This document shows positions 1-9,233 of a stretch of DNA of 64,000 nucleotides, piece by piece. The notes below the pieces were generated by a model, which did no database searches, had not been told where the DNA came from, and saw nothing but the letters and a program-made list of their open reading frames with translations. Made by a program: the position numbers and the translations under genes. Position 1 is the first letter of the stretch, and each line of letters opens with the position of its first letter. This DNA comes from Paenibacillus apiarius (GTDB lineage Bacteria; Bacillota; Bacilli; Paenibacillales; Paenibacillaceae), in contig NZ_JAFFHZ010000001.1 of NCBI RefSeq assembly GCF_017052585.1, positions 1,550,001-1,614,000 on the forward strand, given 5' to 3'.

Positions 1-776
1 ACTCCCAGCCTGTCAGCCTCCTCGATAGATACGCTTTGAATACGGTCTGAGGGTGACAGGATTGCATGACCATCCCTGCCCCGCAACACAACGCTAGTGT
101 GAGCAGAAGCTAATAATGGTTTCAGAATAGCTGTGAGTTTGTTTTTATGTAAGGTGACAATCAATAAATTTGGTTTCCTCTCGATGTTGTACAGATCCAT
201 GGTCCGTGTGAACGAGATCGTATCGCTATCAATCAGCTGCCCAAATGAATGGTTTCCCCCTATTTTCTGTTCGGGCATCATTAACTCCGTACCGCTATCT
301 AAATGAGCTGCCAAACTTGCAAGCCATTTCCGTTCCTCGGTTCCCCCGATGCGGCGCCCCCCGAACTTCGTGGACAGCATCGTATGGGTCCCTGCATGAT
401 AAATGGATATTTGGGAGACCATCTGGCTGACCGCTGTAACGTTCCATAGCTCCTCAAGCAATTCACTATACTGTACGATGGTTTGCGGAGACAACTCATT
501 TTCGTTTACTTCCAAGCTTTCGATTATCTTTTTATTCGTCGCGATCAGGTTGGTTAGCACTTCACTATTTTGCAAGGTCAATTCAAGATTAACCATTACG
601 GACTCGAGCTTCTGCCGGGTCTGCTCTGTTGCTTGTTTCACAATAATTTGATTCGCCTGGTTGTTCACGTATAAGCTGACGACAACTAGAGGAAGAAGCA
701 CGATGAAGAAATAGGTGGTTAGGCGAATATGCGAGCTTTGCAGGAACTTATTGTATAAGCGTATGAACAATTTCAT
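1..776 (-). CDS. Sensor histidine kinase, YesM type (partial, C-terminus outside window)
   Basis: The frame begins at ATG 776 and stays open to the window edge (about 258 codons). It opens with a short cytoplasmic stretch and one transmembrane helix (about residues 17-37), followed by an extracellular region of roughly 200 residues. That layout is typical of the Cache-type sensor module of YesM-family kinases; the HAMP, His-kinase and ATPase parts would lie beyond position 1. The start codon overlaps the stop of the upstream binding-protein gene as ATGA, so the two are almost certainly co-translated. Kinase identity is inferred from this N-terminal layout and neighbourhood, because no catalytic motif lies inside the window. 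Confidence 0.6.
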   Translation of the reverse strand, partial: MKLFIRLYNKFLQSSHIRLTTYFFIVLLPLVVVSLYVNNQANQIIVKQATEQTRQKLESVMVNLELTLQNSEVLTNLIATNKKIIESLEVNENELSPQTIVQYSELLEELWNVTAVSQMVSQISIYHAGTHTMLSTKFGGRRIGGTEERKWLASLAAHLDSGTELMMPEQKIGGNHSFGQLIDSDTISFTRTMDLYNIERKPNLLIVTLHKNKLTAILKPLLASAHTSVVLRGRDGHAILSPSDRIQSVSIEEADRLG

Positions 777-2293
777 CGTTCGCCCTCATGCGGATGGGCT
801 TTGTACCATTCATTCACTTCTTTCGTAACCTGGCTCCCTCCATTTTGTTTCCATTGCTGCGTATAGGCATCGAATGATTCCAAAGGAGCTACACCGAGTA
901 CGATTTTTACAAACAATTCTCGCGACCCGGCAAGTTCACCCCATTTTTTCAGCATCGCAGGCGTAGGCGAACCCAAAAATGCGTCGTGTATGGCATGCCT
1001 TTCAACCCTTTGGATGTTGTCATACAAACGATACTGTTTCCCATAGGAGTCGACGCGGGATCGAAGCATCTTCCGATCGTCCACATTCACTAACGCAGAA
1101 TAGATCCCTCTATATACATGCTTATCATGCTCGGCAAAATCACTGATGATTTCTCCGTCTTTTCGATTCCAGACCTGCTGCTCGAATCCAAAGACTAAGG
1201 ATGTCAGTCCCTTGCCCGCGATAAAATTCAAAAAGCGAATCACCTCACCGGCGTGAAGGCTTTCCTTGGGAACCACCTGATATCCGTAAATCGTCTTTCC
1301 GTTAACCCCCTGCTCACCGTTCTTTCCAATTGGATATTCCAGAGGAATCCACTTGGCTTTCGGGTCTTTTTTCATATTTTGGGCTATCGCGCCGCGCGTA
1401 TCATACCAAGCGGCGGAGAATAGGCCGACTTTCCCCTCCGCGATTTTCTCTAACATGGTCTTTCTTGTGTGGAGCGGAAAATCTGGATCGATCCATTTCT
1501 GTTTATATAATTCCGCCAAAAAGGATAACGCTTCTTTCGTTTCCGGCAAAATGTCCGCATAGACGAGCTCTCCGCGACGTTCAGTCCATTGATCCAATTG
1601 AACTCCATGTGCGCCAAAGAAAGGAGAAGAATGCTCAAGATTTGCCATCATCGTAAAGCCGAAGGTGTCGTTCTTGCCGTTGCCATCCGGATCGCGCTCC
1701 GTAAACGCTTGAATAACCTTCTTGTAATCTTCAAGCGTTACTGGCTGCGGGAGCTTCAAATTGTCCAACCAGTCTTGTCGGATGTACATCAGTTCGTTTC
1801 CATGAACTAAATTAACACTCGGGATCGCATAAATATGACCGTCGATTGTTACTTGATCCCATACCTCTTTAGGTATGACTCGCTTTAAGTCCGAGCCGTA
1901 TTTTTCAATCCAACCCTCAAGCGGCATTAACTTATTCTGAGCGACATAGCGGAAGAACTGAATTTTAGAATAAACACTGAGCATATCCGGAAGGTTCGCA
2001 TCGGAAGAAAGTAAGGCGTGAACGGTGTTCCCATAGCTCGTTACAGGCGGTAAATAGACATCTACATTTACACCGGTTTGTTCTTCTATGTATGTTAAGT
2101 AAGGATTATGATTCTCATCCAAGCCATCCGGGAAAGGAAAACTCAAACCATTGATAACGATGGAAATCGTATTTTTCTCTTGTGAACTCGTTTCTTTGGA
2201 GTGCTCGGGAAAAAACAGAAAACTCAAAAACACAAATGCAAACAAGTAAATAAGCAAAAATAGTTTATTTGCCATTTTACTGATCCATAACAT
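773..2293 (-). CDS. Membrane-anchored extracellular solute-binding protein (family 1, LplA-like)
   Basis: 506 residues. An N-terminal hydrophobic helix (about residues 10-28) is followed by a family-1 binding-protein fold of the oligosaccharide type common in Paenibacillus, with the recognisable stretches YLTYIEEQTGVNVD, PDMLSVYSK and IYAIPSVN. Unlike ordinary Gram-positive binding proteins there is no lipobox cysteine after the signal region, so it is more likely held by an uncleaved helix. No permease genes are adjacent; instead it overlaps by ATGA with a sensor kinase. This suggests a sensory accessory that presents ligand to the kinase, comparable to XylFII-LytS systems. The start at 2293 has AAAGGG about 12 nt upstream; an internal ATG seven codons in lacks a ribosome site. 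Confidence 0.75.
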   Translation of the reverse strand: MLWISKMANKLFLLIYLFAFVFLSFLFFPEHSKETSSQEKNTISIVINGLSFPFPDGLDENHNPYLTYIEEQTGVNVDVYLPPVTSYGNTVHALLSSDANLPDMLSVYSKIQFFRYVAQNKLMPLEGWIEKYGSDLKRVIPKEVWDQVTIDGHIYAIPSVNLVHGNELMYIRQDWLDNLKLPQPVTLEDYKKVIQAFTERDPDGNGKNDTFGFTMMANLEHSSPFFGAHGVQLDQWTERRGELVYADILPETKEALSFLAELYKQKWIDPDFPLHTRKTMLEKIAEGKVGLFSAAWYDTRGAIAQNMKKDPKAKWIPLEYPIGKNGEQGVNGKTIYGYQVVPKESLHAGEVIRFLNFIAGKGLTSLVFGFEQQVWNRKDGEIISDFAEHDKHVYRGIYSALVNVDDRKMLRSRVDSYGKQYRLYDNIQRVERHAIHDAFLGSPTPAMLKKWGELAGSRELFVKIVLGVAPLESFDAYTQQWKQNGGSQVTKEVNEWYKAHPHEGER

Positions 2294-2494
2294 AGTAAGG
2301 ATCGCCCTTTCGGTTATTAGACGTGCGTGATACAGATATAAACTGATCGTGTTAAACGAAATGATCCCTATTGGCGAGCGGCTCCCCGACTTGATTCGAT
2401 ACCCTGTGACATCTCAAAGTATAATATACGTTCTCAATCGCTTACAATACTATTCAATCAATTAATTGAAATATATGGATTACACGGATAAACG

Positions 2495-2596
2495 TCAGCT
2501 TGGATAGGCATATCTATGAATAATTCCTGCCATTTCCAGCTCTTTTAATTGCTCCGCAAGCATTTTATGGTTAATGCCGGTTATACTATTTTCAGT
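2495..2596 (-). pseudogene. Remnant of a HxlR-family transcription regulator
   Basis: A 33-codon frame reads ITGINHKMLAEQLKELEMAG then IIHRYAYPS and stop. This matches the recognition-helix region of HxlR regulators (family pattern I..I..K.L..QL.EL...G...R...P). It has neither the N-terminal third nor the wing's continuation, and no start codon. It is a fragment, not an expressed gene. Confidence 0.5.
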
Positions 2597-2789
2597 TTAC
2601 CGATACTTGAAAATTTTTTTCTTGGATTTTTCTTCATTTATAAAATAAACTATTATATGTATAATCATGGGCATGGGATTATTTCCCTTTTTTTCCCTTA
2701 AAGAATGGAGGCCAAAGACCTGGATATAGCAGCAAGTCAGTTTTAATCTCCGAATACTATATTTCTCTTCTTCTACATATTTAGAATAT

Positions 2790-2830
2790 AACAAACAGTC
2801 CTATTCGCATGAATAATAGGACTGTTTGTT
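2790..2830. terminator. Strong symmetric hairpin, likely bidirectional terminator
   Basis: A perfect 16-bp inverted repeat (2790-2805 with 2815-2830) surrounds a 9-nt loop; the arms start AACAAACAGT and end ACTGTTTGTT. It sits about 140 nt beyond the stop of moaA, at the end of the molybdopterin operon. Confidence 0.6.
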
Positions 2831-2905
2831 TATGCTCTATCGTTCGATGAAAATTTTACTATTTTCAATCGTGATTTCAGAGGGCAGGTTAATCATATTC
2901 CATAA

Positions 2906-2945
2906 GAACAACCGCTTTGCGTGTGAGCATATGGAGCGGTTGTTC
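2906..2945 (-). terminator. Hairpin after moaA
   Basis: An 11-bp inverted repeat (GAACAACCGCT with its complement) and an 18-nt loop lie 26 nt after the moaA stop. The U-tract is weak, so this may attenuate rather than fully terminate; the stronger hairpin at 2790-2830 follows. Confidence 0.4.
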
Positions 2946-2970
2946 CTTCTTTGTCATACCGCAACCTCTT

Positions 2971-3987
2971 CTACCCGCCAATATAGGACATGTTTATTTT
3001 TTTTCGCTGTTTCGCCGTCTGTTCGGTACGTTCATCCGAATAGCGGTCATTCCGCTTCTCCCACAAATCGCGAATAGCGGCCAGGATTTCATGGTCCGCC
3101 ACACCTCCGCGAATCAGTTCCCGCAAGTCAAATCCCTGCGAAGCGAACAGACAGGTATAAAATTTCCCCTCCGATGACAACCGCGCACGCGTACAGGTCG
3201 AACAGAACGATTCCGATACGGAGGTAATAAAGCCAATCTCGGCTTTACAGTCTGTATATTGATAACGTTGTGCAACCTCCCCATAGTAATGGGGCTCTAA
3301 AGGTTGCAGGTCGTAGGCAGCGCACAATCGTTGATAAATCTCCTTTTTGGTGACAACACGCTCAAAGCTCCAGTCATTGTCGTTCCCCACATCCATGAAT
3401 TCAATAAAACAGAGCGTGATTCCCTGCTCTTTGAAATAGGCTGCCATAGGCAGGATTTCTTGATCGTTCACGCCTTTTTGCACAACCATGTTCACTTTAA
3501 TATGGAACCCTATTTTTCTCGCATGTTCAATATTTTCCAATATAGCAGCCGGTTTAATCCCGCGCCCATTCATATGTGCGAAAAGCTCCGGCTCCAGCGC
3601 ATCCAAGCTAATGTTCAATCTGCGCAGACCCTTATCATATAATTGCTGGGCGTACTGGTTCAGGAGAAGACCATTGGTAGTCAATCCGATATCCTCGATC
3701 CCGTCAATATGAACAAGCATCTCGACTAATTCCGGTAAATTGCTTCGCAATAAGGGTTCGCCGCCAGTTAAACGAATCTTCTTCACACCGAGAGAAGCGA
3801 ATAGTCGAGCCACGCGATGGATCTCTTCAAAGGTCAGCAGCTCATTTTTCGGCAAGAACATAAAGTCATAACCGAAAACTTCCTTCGGCATGCAATATGT
3901 GCAGCGAAAATTGCAGCGATCGGTGACTGAAATGCGCAAATCGCGTATCGGTCGGTGCAACTGATCACGCATGGGTTCTATGGTCAT
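2971..3987 (-). CDS. moaA: GTP 3',8-cyclase MoaA
   Basis: 338 residues. This radical-SAM enzyme carries out the first step of molybdopterin synthesis, converting GTP to 3',8-cyclo-GTP. The N-terminal cluster motif is CNFRCTYC (Cys 25, 29, 32 from the chosen start). The C-terminal second Fe-S cluster is C-x2-C-x13-C (CSTCTRARL...TCLF). The protein ends in the double glycine (YIGG) required for activity. I chose the ATG at 3987, because AGGGAGG lies about 8 nt before it; an in-frame ATG eight codons upstream is poorly placed. It is the last gene of the operon, after mobA. Confidence 0.96.
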   Translation of the reverse strand: MTIEPMRDQLHRPIRDLRISVTDRCNFRCTYCMPKEVFGYDFMFLPKNELLTFEEIHRVARLFASLGVKKIRLTGGEPLLRSNLPELVEMLVHIDGIEDIGLTTNGLLLNQYAQQLYDKGLRRLNISLDALEPELFAHMNGRGIKPAAILENIEHARKIGFHIKVNMVVQKGVNDQEILPMAAYFKEQGITLCFIEFMDVGNDNDWSFERVVTKKEIYQRLCAAYDLQPLEPHYYGEVAQRYQYTDCKAEIGFITSVSESFCSTCTRARLSSEGKFYTCLFASQGFDLRELIRGGVADHEILAAIRDLWEKRNDRYSDERTEQTAKQRKKINMSYIGG

Positions 3988-4012
3988 ATTACAGCCTCCC
4001 TCTCTCTTCATG

Positions 4013-4570
4013 CTATTCTGGCGTATTCATATTTTGAAACACATGGCCGGAATCCACGGTTAACTTGCTTCCCTGAACCCAGCGCACATCAACTTGTGCC
4101 AATAATCTCATTACACTGTATTGACCTTGCGCCAACGAACGGTGAATGAAGTCTTTCATCCGACGGTGAAACACAGCGACAAGCGGGTGGCGAGCTCCAT
4201 CGGCTTCAACGGCAGCAGCATCCTCGCCTGCGTAACACTTCACAAGCGATTTCATCACGTCGGCTGTCATGTAGGGCATATCACAGGGCAAAATAACATA
4301 CCGCTTGGCAGGATAGGCTGCCATCGCTGAATAGATTCCCGCAAGCGGTCCGCATCCCATGAATTCTTCGGCATCGGTGATCACGTTCATCTTCGGAAGA
4401 AATCGTTCCTGAAATTCCGGGCGTCCTACGACCACTACGTGAGAACTAATGCTCCGCAGTGCCTCATATGCAACTTCATAATAGAATCTGCCATTTGATT
4501 GGGCAAATGCTTTTGGAGATCCAAAACGCTTAGACAATCCCCCTGCAAGAACAATGCCGACCGTATCCAT
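4013..4570 (-). CDS. mobA: Molybdenum cofactor guanylyltransferase MobA
   Basis: 185 residues. It transfers GMP from GTP to molybdopterin to make the bis-MGD cofactor that NarG needs. The nucleotide-binding signature [14 protein letters not shown] is at the N-terminus, and the metal/nucleotide motif ILPCDMPYM is in the middle. The ATG at 4570 overlaps the moaD stop (TGATG), indicating translational coupling; a TTG one codon earlier is an alternative start. The presence of mobA next to nar genes fits a bis-MGD nitrate reductase. Confidence 0.93.
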   Translation of the reverse strand: MDTVGIVLAGGLSKRFGSPKAFAQSNGRFYYEVAYEALRSISSHVVVVGRPEFQERFLPKMNVITDAEEFMGCGPLAGIYSAMAAYPAKRYVILPCDMPYMTADVMKSLVKCYAGEDAAAVEADGARHPLVAVFHRRMKDFIHRSLAQGQYSVMRLLAQVDVRWVQGSKLTVDSGHVFQNMNTPE

Positions 4571-4803
4571 CAACCGCCGCTGACCGGGGGAATAAAGGCA
4601 ATCGCGTCCCGGGCACGAATAACATCGTCTGGCCGAGCGTACTCTTCATTCACTGCAACAAATAATGTTTTGTTCTTAAAATCGGGATAGGTTTCTTTGG
4701 CCCAATCCATGAGCTCTTGAACAGTCCATTCTGCACGATCTATGGTTTCTTCGGACTTTCCTGTTATCTCGCGCAGACCTGCAAAATAACATACACGAAT
4801 CAT
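4570..4803 (-). CDS. moaD: Molybdopterin synthase sulfur-carrier subunit MoaD
   Basis: 77 residues, the usual size for this ubiquitin-like carrier. It ends in VSGG, the C-terminal Gly-Gly that is thiocarboxylated and donates sulfur in molybdopterin synthase. The ATG at 4803 has AAGGAGGGGG a few bases upstream, so the longer upstream reading frame is not the real start. The start overlaps the moaE stop (ATGA) and the stop overlaps the mobA start. Confidence 0.94.
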   Translation of the reverse strand: MIRVCYFAGLREITGKSEETIDRAEWTVQELMDWAKETYPDFKNKTLFVAVNEEYARPDDVIRARDAIAFIPPVSGG

Positions 4804-5243
4804 TCCATCCCCCTCCTTTGCGCGGGCTTTTTCTGTTCGCCAATCCATTCCTCGCCGTTTTCCCATATTTCTTTTTTCCAGATCGGCACCATCTCTTTGA
4901 TCCGTTCAATCGCATACTCATTTGCCTCGTAGGCAGCTTTCCGATGCGGTGACGACACCGCGATGACGACTGCCGTATCTGAAATATGAAGCTCACCAAT
5001 CCGATGGGCAATGGCAACGCGCGTGCCCAGCCACTTCTCTTCAATCTCGGCACCGATTTGCGCAAGTTTCTTTTCCGCCATCGGCACATAGGCCTCATAT
5101 GCCAAGTATAACGTTCTCACACCTTGTGTCCACTCTCGCACATGACCCGTGAACGTAGTCACAGCGCCTGCGCCTGGATGCAATACCAATTCCATAACCT
5201 GCTGAACATTCAGGGGACCGTCGATAATCTCGTATTGCTTCAT
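4800..5243 (-). CDS. moaE: Molybdopterin synthase catalytic subunit MoaE
   Basis: 147 residues. It forms molybdopterin synthase with MoaD and inserts two sulfurs into cyclic pyranopterin. Recognisable stretches are TTFTGHVRE, HRIGEL, and VIAVSSPHRKAAYEA with the substrate-binding His-Arg-Lys. The start ATG follows directly on the mobB stop (TAAATG), with AAGGTGAG as ribosome site; the end overlaps moaD. Confidence 0.95.
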   Translation of the reverse strand: MKQYEIIDGPLNVQQVMELVLHPGAGAVTTFTGHVREWTQGVRTLYLAYEAYVPMAEKKLAQIGAEIEEKWLGTRVAIAHRIGELHISDTAVVIAVSSPHRKAAYEANEYAIERIKEMVPIWKKEIWENGEEWIGEQKKPAQRRGME

Positions 5244-5750
5244 TTAACGCTCACCTTCTAAATAGTCTAACATCCATTCATCTATACAAGCCTCATCCTG
5301 ATTGCCCAGCACCGTAATATCTTCGTCCCGCTCGATATTCGCATCCTTATATGCCAAGACAAGTACGATATTCGATGCTTTCTGCAAACCATCCCATTCT
5401 TCCTTCGTGCGTACAATGACCACTTTGGGCTCCAGCGCTTCCTTAAAGCCCTCTACGAAAATAATGTCTGGCTTGGCCAACGCAGCTAACTTGATTAATT
5501 CTGGAAGCTCGGGCCCGCCCTCCATATGCATCTGAACCAAACCGCCGCCAACTGCGATAGAGCTCACAGCTCCCTGAGACAGGAACTTCATGCTGTCTGT
5601 GTCTGCAGACGGCATGGAGAGCGGTCCGCCGTGTCCATGATGCTTAATCACCGAGACACGCAAACCTCGGGCTAACAGGAATTGAATCCATTTTTCGATC
5701 CGTGTCGTTTTCCCGCAATTTTTATAGCCTACTACCTGCAATATTTTCAT
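5244..5750 (-). CDS. mobB: Molybdopterin-guanine dinucleotide biosynthesis adapter MobB
   Basis: 168 residues. A GTP-binding P-loop protein that assists MobA; the Walker A is GYKNCGKTT near the N-terminus and KHHGHGG follows. The ATG at 5750 is preferred because GGAG lies 8 nt before it and its ATGA overlaps the moeA stop; a GTG at 5759 would place the ribosome site too close. Confidence 0.92.
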   Translation of the reverse strand: MKILQVVGYKNCGKTTRIEKWIQFLLARGLRVSVIKHHGHGGPLSMPSADTDSMKFLSQGAVSSIAVGGGLVQMHMEGGPELPELIKLAALAKPDIIFVEGFKEALEPKVVIVRTKEEWDGLQKASNIVLVLAYKDANIERDEDITVLGNQDEACIDEWMLDYLEGER

Positions 5751-7003
5751 AGTACCCACTCCGCGGACCCTTCCTCACCCCCTAATAAAAGCACGTCCAC
5801 TTCGCGTCCCGCTTCATATCCCGCGGATCCGCCCGGGAGCACGATCAATGCGTTGCCCCGCGCAATCGAAGACACCGCATTCGATTTATTAAATCCTGCA
5901 GGCGTTACTAGCGCCCCATTCGGGGTCGCCTGATACACAGCGCGGATAAATCGCATAAATGGATTGGCTTTGAGGAAATTTTCGGTCAATGCAGCCTTTG
6001 CATAAGGTAAATATGGCTTCTGACTGCCCATCATCTTCATCATTGCGGGACGAACGAAGAGTTCAAACCCGGTAAAGCACGCGGAAGGATTCCCTGATAA
6101 TCCAAACAAGAGCTGTCCTTGAGCAACGGCGGCCGTCGTTACGCTTCCCGGCCGCATCGAAACTTTATTGAACAAGACCTCAGCACCCAAACGCTCATAA
6201 ATGGCCGGTAAATAGTCAAAATCCCCAACCGACACGCCGCCTGTCGTAATCAGACAATCCGTCTCGCTCAAGGCTTGAACGACTGTCTCATAACAAGCAT
6301 CCAGATCATCTGCAAGCATGCCATAGGAACGGCTTTCAATTCCTAAACGAGCAAGCTGTGCCGCAATCATGGGACCGTTACTGTTCCGGATTTTGCCGGG
6401 GACAAGCTCATCTTCGACTTCGAGCAATTCGGTGCCTGTAGCAAGAATGCCTACAATCGGTTTGCGGGCTACACGAACCCGATCATATCCGAACGTTGCA
6501 AGAAGCGCGATCGTTCCGGGATGAATGAACGCCCCTGACGGGATCAGCTCTTCCCCTACTCGGGCATCTTCCCCTTGAAGAGAGACATTTTCATACGGTT
6601 GAAATGGCTTGCGAATGGTAAACACCGGCTCGGACACTTCCGCTTGCTCTAACATAACTACCGCATCCCCGTGTTCCGGCATCGCAGCCCCTGTCATCAG
6701 ACGAACCGCCTCCCCTTCAGCAAGCGGCGCCTTAGCCACATGTCCGGCCCCAATACGATCAATAATACGAAACGAGATGCGATTTATACCCGATGCGCCG
6801 ATCGAATCCACGGACCGAATCGCAAACCCGTCATAAGCTGAACGGTTAAAATGAGGAACATCCTGCTTCGCGATGATCGGCTCTGCCAAAATACGGCCAT
6901 ATGCCGCGCCAAGCGGCACCGTTTCATGTTGGCTCAAGCGCGCATGAGCGAGCACTTTGACAATGGCATCGGACACGGATACCGGTTTTCTCATTACATT
7001 CAT
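5747..7003 (-). CDS. moeA: Molybdopterin molybdenumtransferase MoeA
   Basis: 418 residues. It inserts molybdate into adenylylated molybdopterin. Motifs seen include FNRSAYDGFA in the N-terminal domain, the MoCF-type TTGGVSVGDFDYLP in the central domain, and GLSGNPSACF near the C-terminus. Of three closely spaced ATGs, 7003 has AGGAG at 9 nt, better than 7009 at 3 nt. It is the first gene of the minus-strand operon and is divergent from moaC, with only 65 nt between. Confidence 0.95.
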   Translation of the reverse strand: MNVMRKPVSVSDAIVKVLAHARLSQHETVPLGAAYGRILAEPIIAKQDVPHFNRSAYDGFAIRSVDSIGASGINRISFRIIDRIGAGHVAKAPLAEGEAVRLMTGAAMPEHGDAVVMLEQAEVSEPVFTIRKPFQPYENVSLQGEDARVGEELIPSGAFIHPGTIALLATFGYDRVRVARKPIVGILATGTELLEVEDELVPGKIRNSNGPMIAAQLARLGIESRSYGMLADDLDACYETVVQALSETDCLITTGGVSVGDFDYLPAIYERLGAEVLFNKVSMRPGSVTTAAVAQGQLLFGLSGNPSACFTGFELFVRPAMMKMMGSQKPYLPYAKAALTENFLKANPFMRFIRAVYQATPNGALVTPAGFNKSNAVSSIARGNALIVLPGGSAGYEAGREVDVLLLGGEEGSAEWVL

Positions 7004-7068
7004 AAACATCTTCTCCTAGCGCATATTGTGTTATACTACGGATTATTATGAAAAAGAGGGTGTGAAAC

Positions 7069-7563
7069 ATGTCCGAATTAACACATTTTAACGAACAAGG
7101 CCGGGCTAAAATGGTCGATGTCAGCGAGAAGCAGGAAACGGTGCGCACTGCCGTCGCGAAGTCCTCCATTCTGGTCAATGAAAGCATATATAAGCAAATT
7201 TCAGAGGGAGCGAACAAAAAAGGCGATGTATTCGCCGTCGCACAAGTCGCGGGCATCATGGCTGCCAAGCAGACCTCATCGATTATTCCAATGTGCCATC
7301 CCCTCGCGTTAACCGGGATCAACATTCAGTTCGAATGGAACATCAATCAGGCAGCCGCTCACTATGAAGTGCTGATTTTGGCAGAAGTGAAAACAAAAGG
7401 CCTGACAGGCGTTGAAATGGAAGCTCTCACCGCTGCCTCCGTCGCTGCATTAACGATCTATGATATGTGCAAAGCCGCTGGCAAAGAGATGATCATTGGT
7501 CCCACCATGCTGATGCATAAAACCGGCGGGAAAAATGGCGATTTTACACGTCAAGCGAACTAA
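7069..7563 (+). CDS. moaC: Cyclic pyranopterin monophosphate synthase MoaC
   Basis: 164 residues. It converts 3',8-cyclo-GTP to cPMP, acting after MoaA. Catalytic motifs are MCHPLALTG and a C-terminal region with [16 protein letters not shown] precedes the ATG. It is the only molybdopterin gene on the plus strand, divergent from moeA and convergent with narK. A moaB/mogA gene was not found in the window. Confidence 0.96.
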   Translation: MSELTHFNEQGRAKMVDVSEKQETVRTAVAKSSILVNESIYKQISEGANKKGDVFAVAQVAGIMAAKQTSSIIPMCHPLALTGINIQFEWNINQAAAHYEVLILAEVKTKGLTGVEMEALTAASVAALTIYDMCKAAGKEMIIGPTMLMHKTGGKNGDFTRQAN

Positions 7564-7616
7564 ATATGGCGTCCGCTTGCAGGGTGAGCCATTGCCGCCT
7601 TGCAAGTTGTTCCGTT

Positions 7617-9107
7617 TCAGTGAAAGGGAATAACGCTGAAAGAACCCACGTAGCGGACCACTTCTCCTGCGCCGTCTTTCACTGCATTAATGGTCAGAAG
7701 TTCCCTATATTCTTCCCCGCTCTTCCGGCGGTTCCAAATCTCCCCTTGCCATTGACCCGTTTGCCTAATTTCATTCCACATTTCCTCGTAAAATGCTCTA
7801 GACTGCTTCCCTGATTTTAAAATGCTTGGTGTGCGATCGATGACCTCTGCCTCTGTATAGCCTGTCAGCTCCGTAAATGCCGGGTTAACGGCTTGAATAA
7901 CTCCCATCGAATCAGTGACTAGAATCCCTTGGCCTGTGGATCGAAACACTTCGTCCGACAAGGCAAGCCGATCCTGGTAATACATCCATACGACGAGGAT
8001 CAGACTGGCTAGAGCGACTTGGGACAACGCCATGAACCCGATTGAATATTGCCCCGTGATGGAGTAAATACTCGATAACATCAACGGAGGGAAGAAACCG
8101 CCTAACCCGCCCATCATCGATACGATCCCATTCACCGTTCCCGCCTGCTTGTTGAAATATTGTGGGACAAGTTTGAAAATAACGCCATTTCCCAGCCCCG
8201 CACACACTGCTATTGTCAAACTGCCTGCCGTATAGAGCCCAATTGATGGCGAGAACGCAAGGAGAATGGCAGCCATGGTCAGGCCCAAGAATACGCCCAT
8301 AAGCAAAAATAAAGGCTTGAACTTATCACCCAGCCATCCGCCGAGCGGACGCATGAACGTAGCCAAAGCGATAAACCCGGCCGTACGCATTCCTGCATCG
8401 ACTTTATCAAGCTCAAAGTGAGAGACTAAAAAATTCGGCAGATATACCGTAAATGCGACGAACGAACCAAACGTTATAAAGTAAAAAAGCGAGAAGAGCC
8501 ATAGTTTGTCGTTCTTATAGACACCCTTCATTTCTTCCATAATCGGTGTTTTCGCTCTTACTTCTTTCCGATCACCGAAGAATAGATTCAATACGGCAAA
8601 GACCAAGAGCAGAACGAGAAAGAGCTTCACCGTTAACGACCAGCCTACTTGGGTCGCAATGACCGGCGCTGCAAAGGTCGTAATCGCCGTCCCCAGATTG
8701 CCGATCCCGTACACCCCGTTGACTAGCCCGTGTCTTTCCTTCGGATAGTATTTCGGCAGCGACGTTACGCCGACGGAGAACACCGCGCCCCCAATGCCCA
8801 GAAACAATCCGCCAATGACCAAATCGGTAAATGAAGAAGCCTCGCTGATATAGAAGACCGGGAAAAGAAGCAGAATAAAGCTGACCAAGAAAACGATGCG
8901 CGCTCCAAAGACGTTGGCATAGTAACCCAACGGGATCCTTAGAATCGAGCCCAGCACAACTGGAATCGCAGTCAGAATCGCCAGCCGCTCTGCCGGAATT
9001 GGAATATCCTCTTTAATAAATGGAAGAAGCGCCGAAATAATAACCCAGACCATAAAGCCAAGCACCAAGTTTAGCGTTTGCAATGGCAATTGTATTTTTC
9101 TTATCAT
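7617..9107 (-). CDS. narK: NarK-type nitrate/nitrite transporter with C-terminal PAS domain
   Basis: About 496 residues in two parts. Residues 1 to about 390 are a 12-helix MFS transporter of the nitrate/nitrite porter family; the nitrate signature is seen in GLGNGVIFKLVPQYF and GIGGAVFSVGVTSLPKYYP. Residues from about 392 to the end form a soluble PAS plus PAC domain (EVFRSTGQGILVTDSMGVIQ, then NPAFTELTGYTEAEV). The fusion is in one uninterrupted frame. The ATG at 9107 has AGGTGATG upstream; a GTG/ATG-rich extension to 9155 is unlikely. It is the last gene of the nar-nre locus, with its own upstream region containing two NreC-type sites. Confidence 0.9.
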   Translation of the reverse strand: MIRKIQLPLQTLNLVLGFMVWVIISALLPFIKEDIPIPAERLAILTAIPVVLGSILRIPLGYYANVFGARIVFLVSFILLLFPVFYISEASSFTDLVIGGLFLGIGGAVFSVGVTSLPKYYPKERHGLVNGVYGIGNLGTAITTFAAPVIATQVGWSLTVKLFLVLLLVFAVLNLFFGDRKEVRAKTPIMEEMKGVYKNDKLWLFSLFYFITFGSFVAFTVYLPNFLVSHFELDKVDAGMRTAGFIALATFMRPLGGWLGDKFKPLFLLMGVFLGLTMAAILLAFSPSIGLYTAGSLTIAVCAGLGNGVIFKLVPQYFNKQAGTVNGIVSMMGGLGGFFPPLMLSSIYSITGQYSIGFMALSQVALASLILVVWMYYQDRLALSDEVFRSTGQGILVTDSMGVIQAVNPAFTELTGYTEAEVIDRTPSILKSGKQSRAFYEEMWNEIRQTGQWQGEIWNRRKSGEEYRELLTINAVKDGAGEVVRYVGSFSVIPFH

Positions 9108-9189
9108 CACATCACCTAATTCCCAAGTACTGAATGACAATATATTGATTCCCATGTCTATTGTAAATGGGTGGCGAGCAAAAAAATAA

Positions 9190-9225
9190 TAGGGAAATCC
9201 CCTGATTCTTCAGAGGAAATCCCTA
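9190..9225 (-). promoter_or_regulatory. Two NreC-type operator sites upstream of narK
   Basis: Two copies of the pattern GG-AAAT-CCC lie 83-118 nt before the narK start: TAGGGAAATCCCCT (9190-9203) and AGAGGAAATCCCTA (9212-9225). Staphylococcal NreC is known to bind TAGGG-N4-CCCTA. Each copy keeps one perfect half and the same N4 spacer as the two sites in front of narG. The assignment rests on the motif and on nreC being adjacent. Confidence 0.7.
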
Positions 9226-9233
9226 TATGTGCG

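Noticed and set aside
2597..2794. 65-codon minus-strand frame upstream of the HxlR remnant
   Set aside because: Low-complexity AT-rich text without ribosome site; part of it is terminator sequence.
7004..7068. Molybdenum-cofactor riboswitch in front of moeA/moaC
   Set aside because: The divergent gap is only 65 nt, too short for a Moco RNA motif on either side, and no such fold was seen.
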